Notes: generated from the sequence alone by a model not told the origin. Shown: positions 1 through 6,602, counted from the stretch's first letter. The stretch is 12,946 nucleotides of DNA from Cytophagales bacterium (GCA_029262955.1 JAJCYL010000454.1:1-12946); one strand, 5' to 3'. Program-made: numbers and translations.

Positions 1-2415
1 CATAGCAATCAATACATCGTGAAAGGGAATGGACGAGCCAACACTGTTGAAGATTTGCAAGAGGCTGTATTGAAGCAAGTCAATGGACAGACAATCAAAA
101 TCAAGGATGTGGCCACCGTTCAAATTGGAGCGGCTGACAAAATTGGTGATGGTTCGTTGAATGCTTCCCCGGCAGTCATCTTGACCATTTCCAAGCAGCC
201 TGATGTCAATACACTAGAATTAACAGGTAGTTTAGATGAGGCTATTGCAGAGATGCAAAAGACGCTTCCTGAGGGTGTGGAAATCAAAAGTCACATTTTT
301 CGGCAAGCAAATTTTATTGAGGCATCCATTGCTAATCTGAATCAGACGCTTTTGGAAGGAGCCTTTTTTGTGGTCATCGTCTTGTTCATATTCTTGATGA
401 ATTGGCGAACGACAGCAATCTCTTTGGTAGCTATCCCTATTTCATTGTTGGTGTCCATTATCGTGCTGAAGATGATGGGTTACACGATCAATACCATGAG
501 CCTGGGTGGAATGGCCATTGCCATTGGTGCGTTGGTGGATGATGCGATTATTGATGTGGAGAATGTCTTTAAGCGCTTGCGTGAAAATATTCGCAAACCA
601 AAAGAAGAAAGACTGCCGATACTTACCGTAGTGAAAGATGCGTCTGTAGAAATCAGAAGTTCCATTATTATCGCCACGCTGATTATTATTGTTTCATTTA
701 TTCCACTCTTTTTCCTAAGCGGAATGGAAGGTCGACTGCTTCAACCATTAGGGATCGCATTTATCACTTCGGTGCTCACCTCGTTGGTAGTAGCTGTAAC
801 AGTTACTCCTGTTTTGTGTTCGTATCTGCTAAAGGGTGACAAAGTGCTATCTAAGCAAGCGGACGGAACCAGAGTAGAGAGATGGCTTCAAAAAGTGTAT
901 TCCGGAACTTTGGTGAGAGCATTGCGAATACCGAAAATCATCATTGGGCTGACTATCGGAGCATTTCTAATCAGCATAATTTTACTTACGCAACTAGGAA
1001 GAAGCTTCCTTCCTGAATTTAATGAAGGTTCTTTAGTTATTAGTGTGGTTGGTCTTCCAGGTATGTCGTTGGAAGAAAGCAATAAAACGGGCACTCTGGT
1101 AGAGGAGCTACTTTTGGAAATGCCTGAGGTAGAAGTGGTGACGCGAAGAACGGGTCGTGCGGAACTGGACGAGCATGCGCAAGGTGTGAATGCGGCGGAG
1201 ATTGACGTGCCATTCACTTTGACAGTCAAAAGCAAGGAAGCATTCTTCGAAGAAGTTCGAACTAAATTAAGTGTGGTTCCTGGTGCTAACATTACGCTAG
1301 GTCAACCCATTGCCCACCGGATTGACCACATGCTATCAGGGACACGTGCCAACATTGCCATTAAAGTGTTCGGCTCGGACTTGCAAAGACTATTTGAAAT
1401 TGGAAAAAATATTGAGACCAAAATCAAAACCATAGACGGGATTGCAGACGTGGCAGTGGATCAACAAGTAGAAGTGCCTCAACTGCGCATCATCCCAAAA
1501 CGGCAAATGCTTTCGGCGTATGGCATGACCGTTGGTGATTTGATGAAGCAAGTGGATGTGGCATTTGCAGGAGAGAAAGCGGGTGAAATGTATGAAGGTC
1601 AGAAATACTTTGATCTGATCGTCCGATTTCAACCCGAATCCAGAAACCGCATCGAGGTGATTGAATCCGCCCTGATTAGTTTACCGAAGGGCGGTCAAAC
1701 ATCTCTCAATCAACTGGCCTCCATTTCATCTGTAAGTACACCCAATACGATCAACCGAGAAGATGTACAGCGAAAAATCGTTGTCGCCGCCAATGTTCAA
1801 GAGAGGGATTTGAGAAGTGTGGTCAATGATATCCAAATGATCGTTGAAAGTTCCGTTGAATTACCAGAAGGATACAGGGTGGTTTACGGTGGGCAATTTG
1901 AAAGTGAAGCCAAAGCATCTCAATTGTTGCTGATCACAGCCGCACTTGCAATCCTAGTTATTTTCCTTTTGCTCTATTATGAATTTCAAGATGTTAAACT
2001 CTCATTCATTGTATTGATCAATTTGCCTTTGGCTTTGATTGGTGGAATTTTGATCGTGTATTTTACCTCTGGCATCATCAGCATTGCCGCTACCATTGGC
2101 TTTATCAGCCTGTTTGGTATCGCTACAAGGAACGGCATTTTGCTTGTCTCACGTTATGAGGATTTGAGAAAGGAAGGCATGCAAGGAATAGAACTGTTAA
2201 AAACAGGCGCATTGGATAGGCTTAATCCTATTTTGATGACCGCTTTTACCACAGGACTTGCCCTAATTCCATTAGCTTTAAAAGGTGGTGAGCCAGGTAA
2301 TGAGATTCAAAGTCCCATGGCGATTGTAATCCTTGGAGGTTTGCTTACAGCCACACTTTTGAATTTGATTGTGATTCCGTGTGTGTATGAATTGGTGGGT
2401 CAAAAGAAAGAGTAA
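1..2415 (+). CDS. RND efflux pump permease, heavy-metal (CusA/CzcA-like) type, 5' end outside window
   Basis: Inner-membrane proton-driven RND permease of a tripartite efflux system. The frame is open from base 1, so the GTG at 19 is internal. About 804 codons are present, and the family's usual 1,030-1,050 residues imply roughly 240 are missing upstream. Visible in order (codons counted from base 1): the end of the first porter region, TM2-TM6 starting near codon 117, the TM4 proton-relay motif AIGALVDDAIIDVEN (codons 174-188), TM7 near 311-330, a second periplasmic loop with RIDHMLSGTRA near codon 440, and TM8-TM12 up to the C-terminus. TM4 carries AIG, as in Cu/Ag-type CusA, instead of the DFG of Zn/Co/Ni CzcA, but it has two extra acidic residues (VDD, DVEN), so I would not name the metal. 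Its adaptor and outer-membrane partner presumably lie upstream. It is convergent with the arsenic cluster. Family assignment is firm; substrate is unknown. Confidence 0.93.
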   Translation, partial: HSNQYIVKGNGRANTVEDLQEAVLKQVNGQTIKIKDVATVQIGAADKIGDGSLNASPAVILTISKQPDVNTLELTGSLDEAIAEMQKTLPEGVEIKSHIFRQANFIEASIANLNQTLLEGAFFVVIVLFIFLMNWRTTAISLVAIPISLLVSIIVLKMMGYTINTMSLGGMAIAIGALVDDAIIDVENVFKRLRENIRKPKEERLPILTVVKDASVEIRSSIIIATLIIIVSFIPLFFLSGMEGRLLQPLGIAFITSVLTSLVVAVTVTPVLCSYLLKGDKVLSKQADGTRVERWLQKVYSGTLVRALRIPKIIIGLTIGAFLISIILLTQLGRSFLPEFNEGSLVISVVGLPGMSLEESNKTGTLVEELLLEMPEVEVVTRRTGRAELDEHAQGVNAAEIDVPFTLTVKSKEAFFEEVRTKLSVVPGANITLGQPIAHRIDHMLSGTRANIAIKVFGSDLQRLFEIGKNIETKIKTIDGIADVAVDQQVEVPQLRIIPKRQMLSAYGMTVGDLMKQVDVAFAGEKAGEMYEGQKYFDLIVRFQPESRNRIEVIESALISLPKGGQTSLNQLASISSVSTPNTINREDVQRKIVVAANVQERDLRSVVNDIQMIVESSVELPEGYRVVYGGQFESEAKASQLLLITAALAILVIFLLLYYEFQDVKLSFIVLINLPLALIGGILIVYFTSGIISIAATIGFISLFGIATRNGILLVSRYEDLRKEGMQGIELLKTGALDRLNPILMTAFTTGLALIPLALKGGEPGNEIQSPMAIVILGGLLTATLLNLIVIPCVYELVGQKKE

Positions 2416-2427
2416 TTGATTTACTGG

Positions 2428-2468
2428 AATGCTATCTGGGTAGAGATACCTGGATAGTGTTACTTTTA
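2428..2468 (+). terminator. Probable intrinsic terminator of the first RND gene
   Basis: Thirteen bases after the RND stop codon, CTATCTGGGTA (2432-2442) pairs with TACCTGGATAG (2447-2457) around a GAGA tetraloop of GNRA type. All 11 positions pair if two G-U wobbles are allowed, and the stem extends outward by four weaker pairs to 2428/2461. The following T-run is short (TTTT at 2464-2467), so termination strength is uncertain. From here to about 2600 I see no gene. Confidence 0.55.
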
Positions 2469-2601
2469 GGTCAAGCACGATTAGGATTTTTAAAAAGGAT
2501 CGAGAAGTTGTGCATATTAGCAAGCATCCTAAGATTGGAGAATAGGAATTTTCTTCACTTGATAGTGAGGACTACTGCATTAATCATTTTCCTACAGCGT
2601 T

Positions 2602-2832
2602 TTACTTCCCATTTATCCTTGGAGGCCAAGATTTCGGCATCATCCAGCCAGGTAATGAACTATGTTCAGGGAGAAAAAAGAGAAAGAGAATCCCAACCAT
2701 GTAACCAGGCACCACCACATGATTCCTGGCTATCCAAATCAAGGTATTTAATGTCTGTTCTTCTAAGAAAGTAGGCACATGCCAGTGCGCTCTGTCCCCT
2801 CCAACAATTATAAGATCGTATGAATTTTTCAA
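2602..2832 (-). pseudogene. arsO: Truncated, frameshifted arsO-like flavin monooxygenase remnant
   Basis: Only the N-terminal 70 or so residues of an ArsO-like NAD(P)/FAD-dependent monooxygenase remain; the family is several hundred residues long. From a TTG at 2832 the minus strand reads MKNSYDLIIVGG, the start of a dinucleotide-binding Rossmann fold. Frame is lost in a G-run at about 2796-2799. In the next frame it continues with GQSALACAYFLRRT, then CGGAWLHGWDSLSLFSP. A second lesion near 2668 (net two bases missing, or one extra) returns to the first frame with EHSSLPGWMMPKS, after which similarity stops at about 2633 and the frame ends at 2602. The stitched reading gives the GxGxxA motif and the CGGAWLHxWDSL and LFSPxEHSSLPGW motifs that I associate with ars-linked flavoproteins. 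It is the distal end of the ars transcription unit, starting 18 nt after the previous gene's stop. Identification rests on recall of the family; the two frame changes are read directly. Confidence 0.8.
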
Positions 2833-2850
2833 TGTAATTGCTTCATTTCC

Positions 2851-3285
2851 TTATTCCAGTCTTCCATTATCAAGGCTTTTTTTGGCAACAACCAAAACTC
2901 GGTATCCCGACGCATTCTTATCAAGTGTCCAAACAAAGTATTGCTGTCCATCATATTCTTGCCACATAGTCTCATGTATCTTTTTGAAAGATTTATCTAG
3001 TGCAGTTATTGTTTCAGCTAGACCTTCTTTGGGAAATAACATTGCATAGGCAATGCATGTGTCATGCTCATTGAAGTAGTACTGAATTGTAATTTTATTA
3101 TCAATGAATTACAAATATTGAAAACCGTCACTAGTTGTATTGATTTGATATACTACTTGGATAGAATCAAAATGGATAGCAATTTTTTCTTTTGATTCAG
3201 TCACAAAATTTTGTCCATGTAAACCGTGAGAAATAAATACAATCGAGGTAGTTATAATCATCGAGAATATTTTGAATCTTCTCAC
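2851..3285 (-). pseudogene. Small secreted protein gene interrupted by one in-frame stop
   Basis: Family not recognised. One minus-strand frame of 145 codons runs from a GTG at 3285 to TAA at 2851 and is open except for a single TAA at 3111-3109. The N-terminus has basic residues (RRFKIFS) followed by a hydrophobic stretch ending in HGLHGQ, consistent with a Sec signal peptide and a periplasmic product. The mature part is rich in aromatic and charged residues (IQYYFNEHD, YDGQQYFVWTLDKN). A later ATG at 3261 would leave a signal peptide without positive charge, so the GTG is preferred, with AAGAGA about 6 nt upstream of it as a weak ribosome-binding site. It begins 25 nt after the phosphoesterase stop and precedes the arsO remnant, so it probably belonged to the ars operon. 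The stop may be a true nonsense mutation or a sequencing error; if real, the product ends after about 58 residues. Confidence 0.6.
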
Positions 3286-3310
3286 CGTCAGTCTCTTAAG
3301 AAATGAAAAA

Positions 3311-4087
3311 TCATTTTGCTTTTAGCAATGCTTCAGCATATGCATCTGGAAGAGGGCTTTCTTCCACGGCTCTTGCCGCTCTCACAACATCATATTCAAT
3401 TCTTCTAAATTCAACAGTTATAGCGCCAGGCTTGAATTTAGAAAGAGAGGTGTCGACAGTCATGAAAGCATAGCATGCTCGTGGGTCTTCATCCTTGGGT
3501 TTCCCCACGGATCCAATATTTATGGCATGGCGATAAGCTTGCTGACCTTCCAGATCATAAGATAGTTTTCGGTGGTATGGTTTGTGCGTGTGACCAAACA
3601 GCATGATGTCTGTATTTGCGTCCGCCAGAATTCGGACCAAGCTTTTCTCTGGTCGATCTTCAAATAAGTATTCATTGATCTTTCTTGGGCTTCCATGCAC
3701 CATTAGTAAATTAAACTGCTCACCGTTGTTCTGAAATTCCATTGATAAATGACGAGGTAGCATTCTTAAATACCTCCGAACATCATCATTCACGATCTCA
3801 TTTGTGAATGAAATTGAAACTGCTCCATTGGCTTTCTCCGTGTCTGTCTTATAGGCACATCCACAGTCATCGCTATTCAAACCAATTCCTTCGTCATAAT
3901 TACCAGCGAGAGTTGGGATGCCTCGTTCGCGGATAATGTCAGCAACCTCGTTCGGCCAAATGTTGTATCCGACCAAATCGCCCAAACAATACACGAAATC
4001 AGGCTTTTGAAGATCAATGTCTTCCAATACTGCTTCTAAAGCAGGCAGGTTAGCGTGAATATCAGAAAAAAATGCAATTTTTATCAT
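3311..4087 (-). CDS. Calcineurin-like metallophosphoesterase of the ars operon
   Basis: A 258-residue cytosolic enzyme expected to bind two metal ions and hydrolyse a phosphomono- or diester; the substrate is unknown. All metallophosphoesterase motifs are visible: SDIHAN (D9, H11), CLGDLVGYN (D37), GNYDE (N63, Y64, D65, where most relatives have GNHD), VHGSP (H131) and GHTHKP (H166, H168). There is no signal peptide. Two Cys lie close together at 75 and 77 (DCGC), which could bind a metalloid, but this is speculation. Its ATG overlaps the acr3 stop as ATGA (4084-4087), so translation is probably coupled and the protein is made together with the arsenite exporter. Phosphoesterase genes do occur beside acr3 in other ars clusters, but I know of no settled function. 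The protein appears intact. Confidence 0.9.
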   Translation of the reverse strand: MIKIAFFSDIHANLPALEAVLEDIDLQKPDFVYCLGDLVGYNIWPNEVADIIRERGIPTLAGNYDEGIGLNSDDCGCAYKTDTEKANGAVSISFTNEIVNDDVRRYLRMLPRHLSMEFQNNGEQFNLLMVHGSPRKINEYLFEDRPEKSLVRILADANTDIMLFGHTHKPYHRKLSYDLEGQQAYRHAINIGSVGKPKDEDPRACYAFMTVDTSLSKFKPGAITVEFRRIEYDVVRAARAVEESPLPDAYAEALLKAK

Positions 4088-5130
4088 TGAGGTACTTCAG
4101 GTGTGTCGTAGTATTTCTTTTTAAGCCAAAAAGCCACTCTTACTAAGAGTATCAAAGCTGGAACTTCTACAAGCGGGCCTACGACTCCCGCAAACGCCTG
4201 ACCTGAATTCAACCCGAAAACAGCTATGGCGACAGCTATGGCCAATTCGAAATTGTTGCCTGCTGCTGTGAATGCTATTGAAGCATTCTTATCATATTCA
4301 GCACCCATGGCTTTGCTGAAGAAAAAGCCAATAAGAAACATCAAAATAAAGTAAATCAGCAGAGGAATGGCAATACGAATTACATCAAATGGAATCTGCA
4401 CAATCAATTCACCTTTCAGTGAAAACATCACTAATATGGTGAAGAGTAACGCAATCAAAGTAATCGGTGAAATTGCGGGCAAGAATTTATTCTTGTACCA
4501 GTCCTCACCTTTAGTCTTCACCAAAATCACTCGGCTTAGCAACCCTGCCAGAAATGGAATCCCGAGATAAATGGCCACACTTTCAGCAACCGTGGCAATG
4601 GATATATCGACGATGGCACCTTCAAAGCCAAAATATGGTGGAAGTACTGTAATGAATAGCCAGGCATAGAAGCTATATCCAAATACTTGAAAGACGCTGT
4701 TGAGGGCAACTAACCCAGCTCCATACTCACTACTTCCTTCAGCTAGATCATTCCAAACTAAAACCATAGCAATGCACCTAGCCAAGCCGATCAAGATCAG
4801 ACCCACCATATACTCAGGATAATCCTGGAGGAATGTTAATGCTAACACAAACATGAGCACAGGGCCGACAATCCAATTTAACACGAGGGATATCGACAGT
4901 ATTTTGACGTTCTTGAATACCTGTGGCAATAGTGAATAATTCACTTTTGCCAGTGGTGGATACATCATAAGGATTAAACCGATTGCAATCGGAATGTTTG
5001 TGCTGCCATTGCTGAATGAGTCAATGAAAGATGAACTTGAAGGAAATAAGTATCCAATACCAACACCTATAGCCATAGCCAGGAATATCCAAAGTGTTAG
5101 GTATTTATCCAGGAAGCTTAGTTTTTTCAT
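4084..5130 (-). CDS. acr3: Arsenite efflux permease Acr3
   Basis: A 348-residue inner-membrane carrier of the Acr3 (bile/arsenite/riboflavin transporter) family that extrudes arsenite, As(III), from the cytosol. About ten hydrophobic segments are visible. The essential cysteine lies in GLARCIAMVLVWNDLAEG (C119) and the conserved glutamate in VVGPLVEVPALI (E322), matching the Cys and Glu reported as essential in Acr3 homologues. The length is typical. The N-terminus MKKLSFLDKYLTLWIF is the usual short cytoplasmic lead-in to TM1, supporting the ATG at 5130. It lies 42 nt downstream of arsR with a copy of the arsR operator in the gap, and overlaps the phosphoesterase by 4 nt. No arsenate reductase gene (arsC) is visible in this window, so resistance to As(V) would need a reductase encoded elsewhere. 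Confidence 0.96.
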   Translation of the reverse strand: MKKLSFLDKYLTLWIFLAMAIGVGIGYLFPSSSSFIDSFSNGSTNIPIAIGLILMMYPPLAKVNYSLLPQVFKNVKILSISLVLNWIVGPVLMFVLALTFLQDYPEYMVGLILIGLARCIAMVLVWNDLAEGSSEYGAGLVALNSVFQVFGYSFYAWLFITVLPPYFGFEGAIVDISIATVAESVAIYLGIPFLAGLLSRVILVKTKGEDWYKNKFLPAISPITLIALLFTILVMFSLKGELIVQIPFDVIRIAIPLLIYFILMFLIGFFFSKAMGAEYDKNASIAFTAAGNNFELAIAVAIAVFGLNSGQAFAGVVGPLVEVPALILLVRVAFWLKKKYYDTPEVPQ

Positions 5131-5160
5131 ATTACTTTATTGCTATATTATGATTAATTG
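5131..5160 (-). promoter_or_regulatory. Second copy of the arsR promoter/operator element, before acr3
   Basis: Read on the minus strand, the arsR-acr3 gap ending at the acr3 ATG resembles the segment directly before the arsR ATG: 24 of 30 positions agree without gaps, including 16 of 19 in the core CAATTAATCATAATATAGC. The dyad is less perfect here (about 6 of 10 arm positions) and I find no TTTG at the right distance. It is therefore better read as a second ArsR binding site, or a decayed secondary promoter, than as a strong promoter. The high AT content lowers the weight of the match; its identical position relative to the start codon raises it. Confidence 0.4.
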
Positions 5161-5172
5161 TTCCAAATTTTT

Positions 5173-5505
5173 TTAACAGCAGAGGTCGGCAGGATCTTCA
5201 AACTGGTTGAAAATCTCCTCAAATCTTGTCTTCAGTACATTCCAAATTTCAGGGTTAATACAATAACTAACACTAGTTCCTTCCACAGTTCCCTGAATTA
5301 CCCCTATGCTTTTCAATTCTCTTAGATGCTGTGAAACAGTTGCCTGAGCTAATCCCAGCTCTTCAACAAGATGGCCATTAATGCATGCTTTGGCTTTCAA
5401 TAAGTGCATAATGATAGCCACACGAGCCGGGTGCGAGAATGCTTTTCCTAAAATTGCAATCTCATTATGTTCCTCTGTGTAATTCTGTATTTTAGTTACT
5501 CCCAT
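5173..5505 (-). CDS. arsR: ArsR-family metalloid-responsive repressor
   Basis: A 110-residue winged helix-turn-helix repressor of the ArsR/SmtB family, expected to release operator DNA on binding As(III)/Sb(III). The N-terminal helices contain FSHPARVAIIMHLL, and the recognition helix is LAQATVSQHLRELKSIG (about residues 52-68), followed by the wing. Cysteines sit at 41 (ACINGH), 82 (YCIN), 109 and 110 (a terminal CC). Relatives I recall from this phylum have a CxC pair at the 41 position; here the second Cys is replaced by Asn, so the sensor may combine C41 with the C-terminal pair. The ATG at 5505 is chosen because the protein begins like its relatives (MGVTK) and the preceding DNA is the promoter. 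It is the first gene of the ars operon and presumably autoregulated. Confidence 0.93.
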   Translation of the reverse strand: MGVTKIQNYTEEHNEIAILGKAFSHPARVAIIMHLLKAKACINGHLVEELGLAQATVSQHLRELKSIGVIQGTVEGTSVSYCINPEIWNVLKTRFEEIFNQFEDPADLCC

Positions 5506-5547
5506 TATTATATCGCAATATTATAATTAATAGAGATTAAAAACAAA
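5504..5547 (-). promoter_or_regulatory. arsR promoter with overlapping palindromic operator
   Basis: On the minus strand a TTTG (5547-5544) is followed after 20 nt by TAATATTG (5523-5516), a seven-of-eight match to the Bacteroidota -7 box TAnnTTTG at the accepted spacing. The -7 box sits inside a 24-nt dyad (5504-5527) whose arms ATTATAATAT and ATATAATAAT match at nine of ten positions around TGCG, the layout expected for a repressor that blocks RNA polymerase. The predicted transcription start falls only a few bases before the arsR ATG, so the mRNA would be nearly leaderless. This is inferred from sequence alone. Confidence 0.55.
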
Positions 5548-5747
5548 TGAAGAGGTTTGCCTTATCCATGAGATGGGAAGGCAAGTGTTTTGTGGTTTTA
5601 GCAGACTTTGCAAATAGTTATTCTGCTACCATATTCATTTCTTTGCTTAATCCGAAGTTGGAAATAAATGGAGTGAAAAAAATCCAGGAACTTATATCGT
5701 CAAGGTTGATCATGCGTATCATCTTGGAAGAAGGAAAAACGCATTAA
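5547..5747 (+). CDS. Doubtful small ORF, 66 residues
   Basis: An ORF from ATG 5547 to TAA 5747 in the gap between arsR and the Fur-type gene, preceded by an A-rich stretch (AAAAACAA) acceptable for this group. The product (MKRFALSMRWEGKC, later NPKLEINGVKKIQELISS) has no signal peptide, no clear membrane segment and no motif I recognise. It starts on the base where the divergent arsR -35-like TTTG lies, which would be tight but possible. I list it only because nothing else fills 5550-5750; it may be non-coding. Confidence 0.22.
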   Translation: MKRFALSMRWEGKCFVVLADFANSYSATIFISLLNPKLEINGVKKIQELISSRLIMRIILEEGKTH

Positions 5748-5788
5748 GATATTCGAACGTATTTAAGTAGTTGCGTCAAATGATAAGC

Positions 5789-5801
5789 TTTGCGTTGCAA
5801 A
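5789..5801. promoter_or_regulatory. Candidate Fur-type operator before the regulator gene
   Basis: A perfect dyad TTTGC-GTT-GCAAA lies 40 nt upstream of the Fur-family ATG. It shares the GTTGCA half with the dyad at 6247-6261 on the other side of the gene, which suggests autoregulation by the encoded protein. The arms are short, so chance occurrence is possible. Confidence 0.35.
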
Positions 5802-5840
5802 TTACTGTAAGAATGAGATAACTGTTTGTAATTATTAGTC

Positions 5841-6242
5841 ATGCTTGAAGAAAAATTAGAAGACCGGAATATAAAACCAACAGCTATGCGGCTATTGGTA
5901 CTTCGCCAAATGGTAGAAAATACCGCCGCGATCAGCCTTAAAGATCTGGAGGCGAAGTTTGAAAAAGCAGACAAAGCCACATTATTTCGAACTCTCAAAA
6001 CTTTTGAAGAGAAAAAGCTTATTCACAGCATTGATGACGGTACCGGATCGGTAAAATATGCGCTTTGTGAAGAAGGCTGTGAATGCGAGCCACAGGATCA
6101 GCATATTCATTTTCATTGCGTAAAATGTGGAGAAACTTACTGTCTGACACAATCCAAAATACCGCCAACTCAGATACCATCAGGGTTCAAAGCCTCAAGT
6201 GCCAGTATAGTTTATAAAGGTTTATGCCCCAATTGTAACTAA
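5841..6242 (+). CDS. Fur-family metal-sensing transcriptional regulator
   Basis: A 133-residue Fur-superfamily regulator. The N-terminal winged helix includes KPTAMRLLVLRQMVE and the recognition region KADKATLFRTLKTFEEKKLIHSI (about residues 42-64). The C-terminal dimerisation domain has the structural zinc site of two CxxC pairs, C93-C96 (FHCVKCG) and C129-C132 (LCPNCN). The His-rich HIHFHC (H88, H90, H92) is the usual sensory region, and additional Cys at 76, 80 and 82 (CEEGCEC) precede it. Whether it senses Zn, Fe, peroxide or another signal cannot be decided. Its place ahead of a Cys-rich secreted protein and a CzcA-type pump favours a divalent metal such as zinc, by inference. ATG 5841 gives the normal length and N-terminus (MLEEKLEDRNIKPTAMR). 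Confidence 0.9.
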   Translation: MLEEKLEDRNIKPTAMRLLVLRQMVENTAAISLKDLEAKFEKADKATLFRTLKTFEEKKLIHSIDDGTGSVKYALCEEGCECEPQDQHIHFHCVKCGETYCLTQSKIPPTQIPSGFKASSASIVYKGLCPNCN

Positions 6243-6246
6243 ACTT

Positions 6247-6261
6247 TGCAAACTGGTTGCA
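6247..6261. promoter_or_regulatory. Candidate 7-1-7 Fur-box between fur-type gene and DUF6660 gene
   Basis: TGCAAACTGGTTGCA is an inverted repeat of 7-1-7 form with six of seven pairs matching, the spacing classic for Fur-family operators. It starts 4 nt after the regulator's stop codon and ends 29 nt before the next ATG, so it could repress or control the downstream genes. It shares GTTGCA with the dyad at 5789-5801. The Bacteroidota Zur/Fur consensus is not something I can test here. Confidence 0.38.
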
Positions 6262-6290
6262 TTGGTTTTTCGTTATGCTTGCATATTGAA

Positions 6291-6602
6291 ATGAAATTTA
6301 TCTCTATAATACTTCTGGTTGTTATTACAGGATCCACTCTTATTCCCTGTAGTGATGCTGAAAATGACTCTTTCGGTCAGCAAGAGATTGTAATTACTCA
6401 GGACGGAGATCATAGTGACATGGCAGTTGTTGATTTCTGCCCCCCTCTCTGTAGTTGTCACTGTTGCCATTCGCACATAACAGCGCCCGGATTCTTTTCA
6501 TACGTTCCTCATATAGAACTTTCTCAGGAACTCTCTTCTTACTACTTCGACCATTTATTAAGTAGCTGCCATTCTATTTGGCAACCGCCAAAAGTAGCTT
6601 AA
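6291..6602 (+). CDS. Small Cys/His-rich exported protein, DUF6660-like
   Basis: A 103-residue protein with a signal peptide (MKFISIILLVVITGSTLIPC) and a compact Cys/His cluster, CPPLCSCHCCHSH (C50, C54, C56, C58, C59, H57, H60, H62), ending in SIWQPPKVA. This pattern (short exported protein, IPCSD after the signal, Cys/His cluster, IWQPPK tail) matches what I remember as DUF6660, commonly found just upstream of Bacteroidota metal-efflux genes; function is unknown. The cluster suggests metal binding in the periplasm. I start at ATG 6291 because a longer reading from TTG 6246 would place 15 polar residues before the signal peptide and overlap the 7-1-7 dyad. LIPC is a poor lipobox, so soluble export is more likely than a lipoprotein. 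It lies 48 nt after the Fur-type gene, probably in the same unit. Confidence 0.78.
   Translation: MKFISIILLVVITGSTLIPCSDAENDSFGQQEIVITQDGDHSDMAVVDFCPPLCSCHCCHSHITAPGFFSYVPHIELSQELSSYYFDHLLSSCHSIWQPPKVA

Noticed and set aside
888..1632. Minus-strand ORFs antisense to the first RND gene
   Set aside because: They are mirror frames of a strongly coding gene, Ser/Thr-rich, with no motif or start context of their own.
2457..2774. Plus-strand ORF of 105 codons in the gap after the first RND gene
   Set aside because: It lies antisense to the arsO remnant, which has recognisable motifs, and overlaps the terminator hairpin. The product is low-complexity and unlike any protein I know.
3040..3055. Perfect dyad CATTGC-ATAG-GCAATG
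   Set aside because: It lies within the coding frame of the interrupted secreted-protein gene, lacks a T-run and is not next to a promoter. Probably incidental.
5744..5998. Minus-strand ORF of 84 codons spanning the start of the Fur-type gene
   Set aside because: It overlaps the DNA-binding domain codons of the regulator in antisense and shows no recognisable feature.
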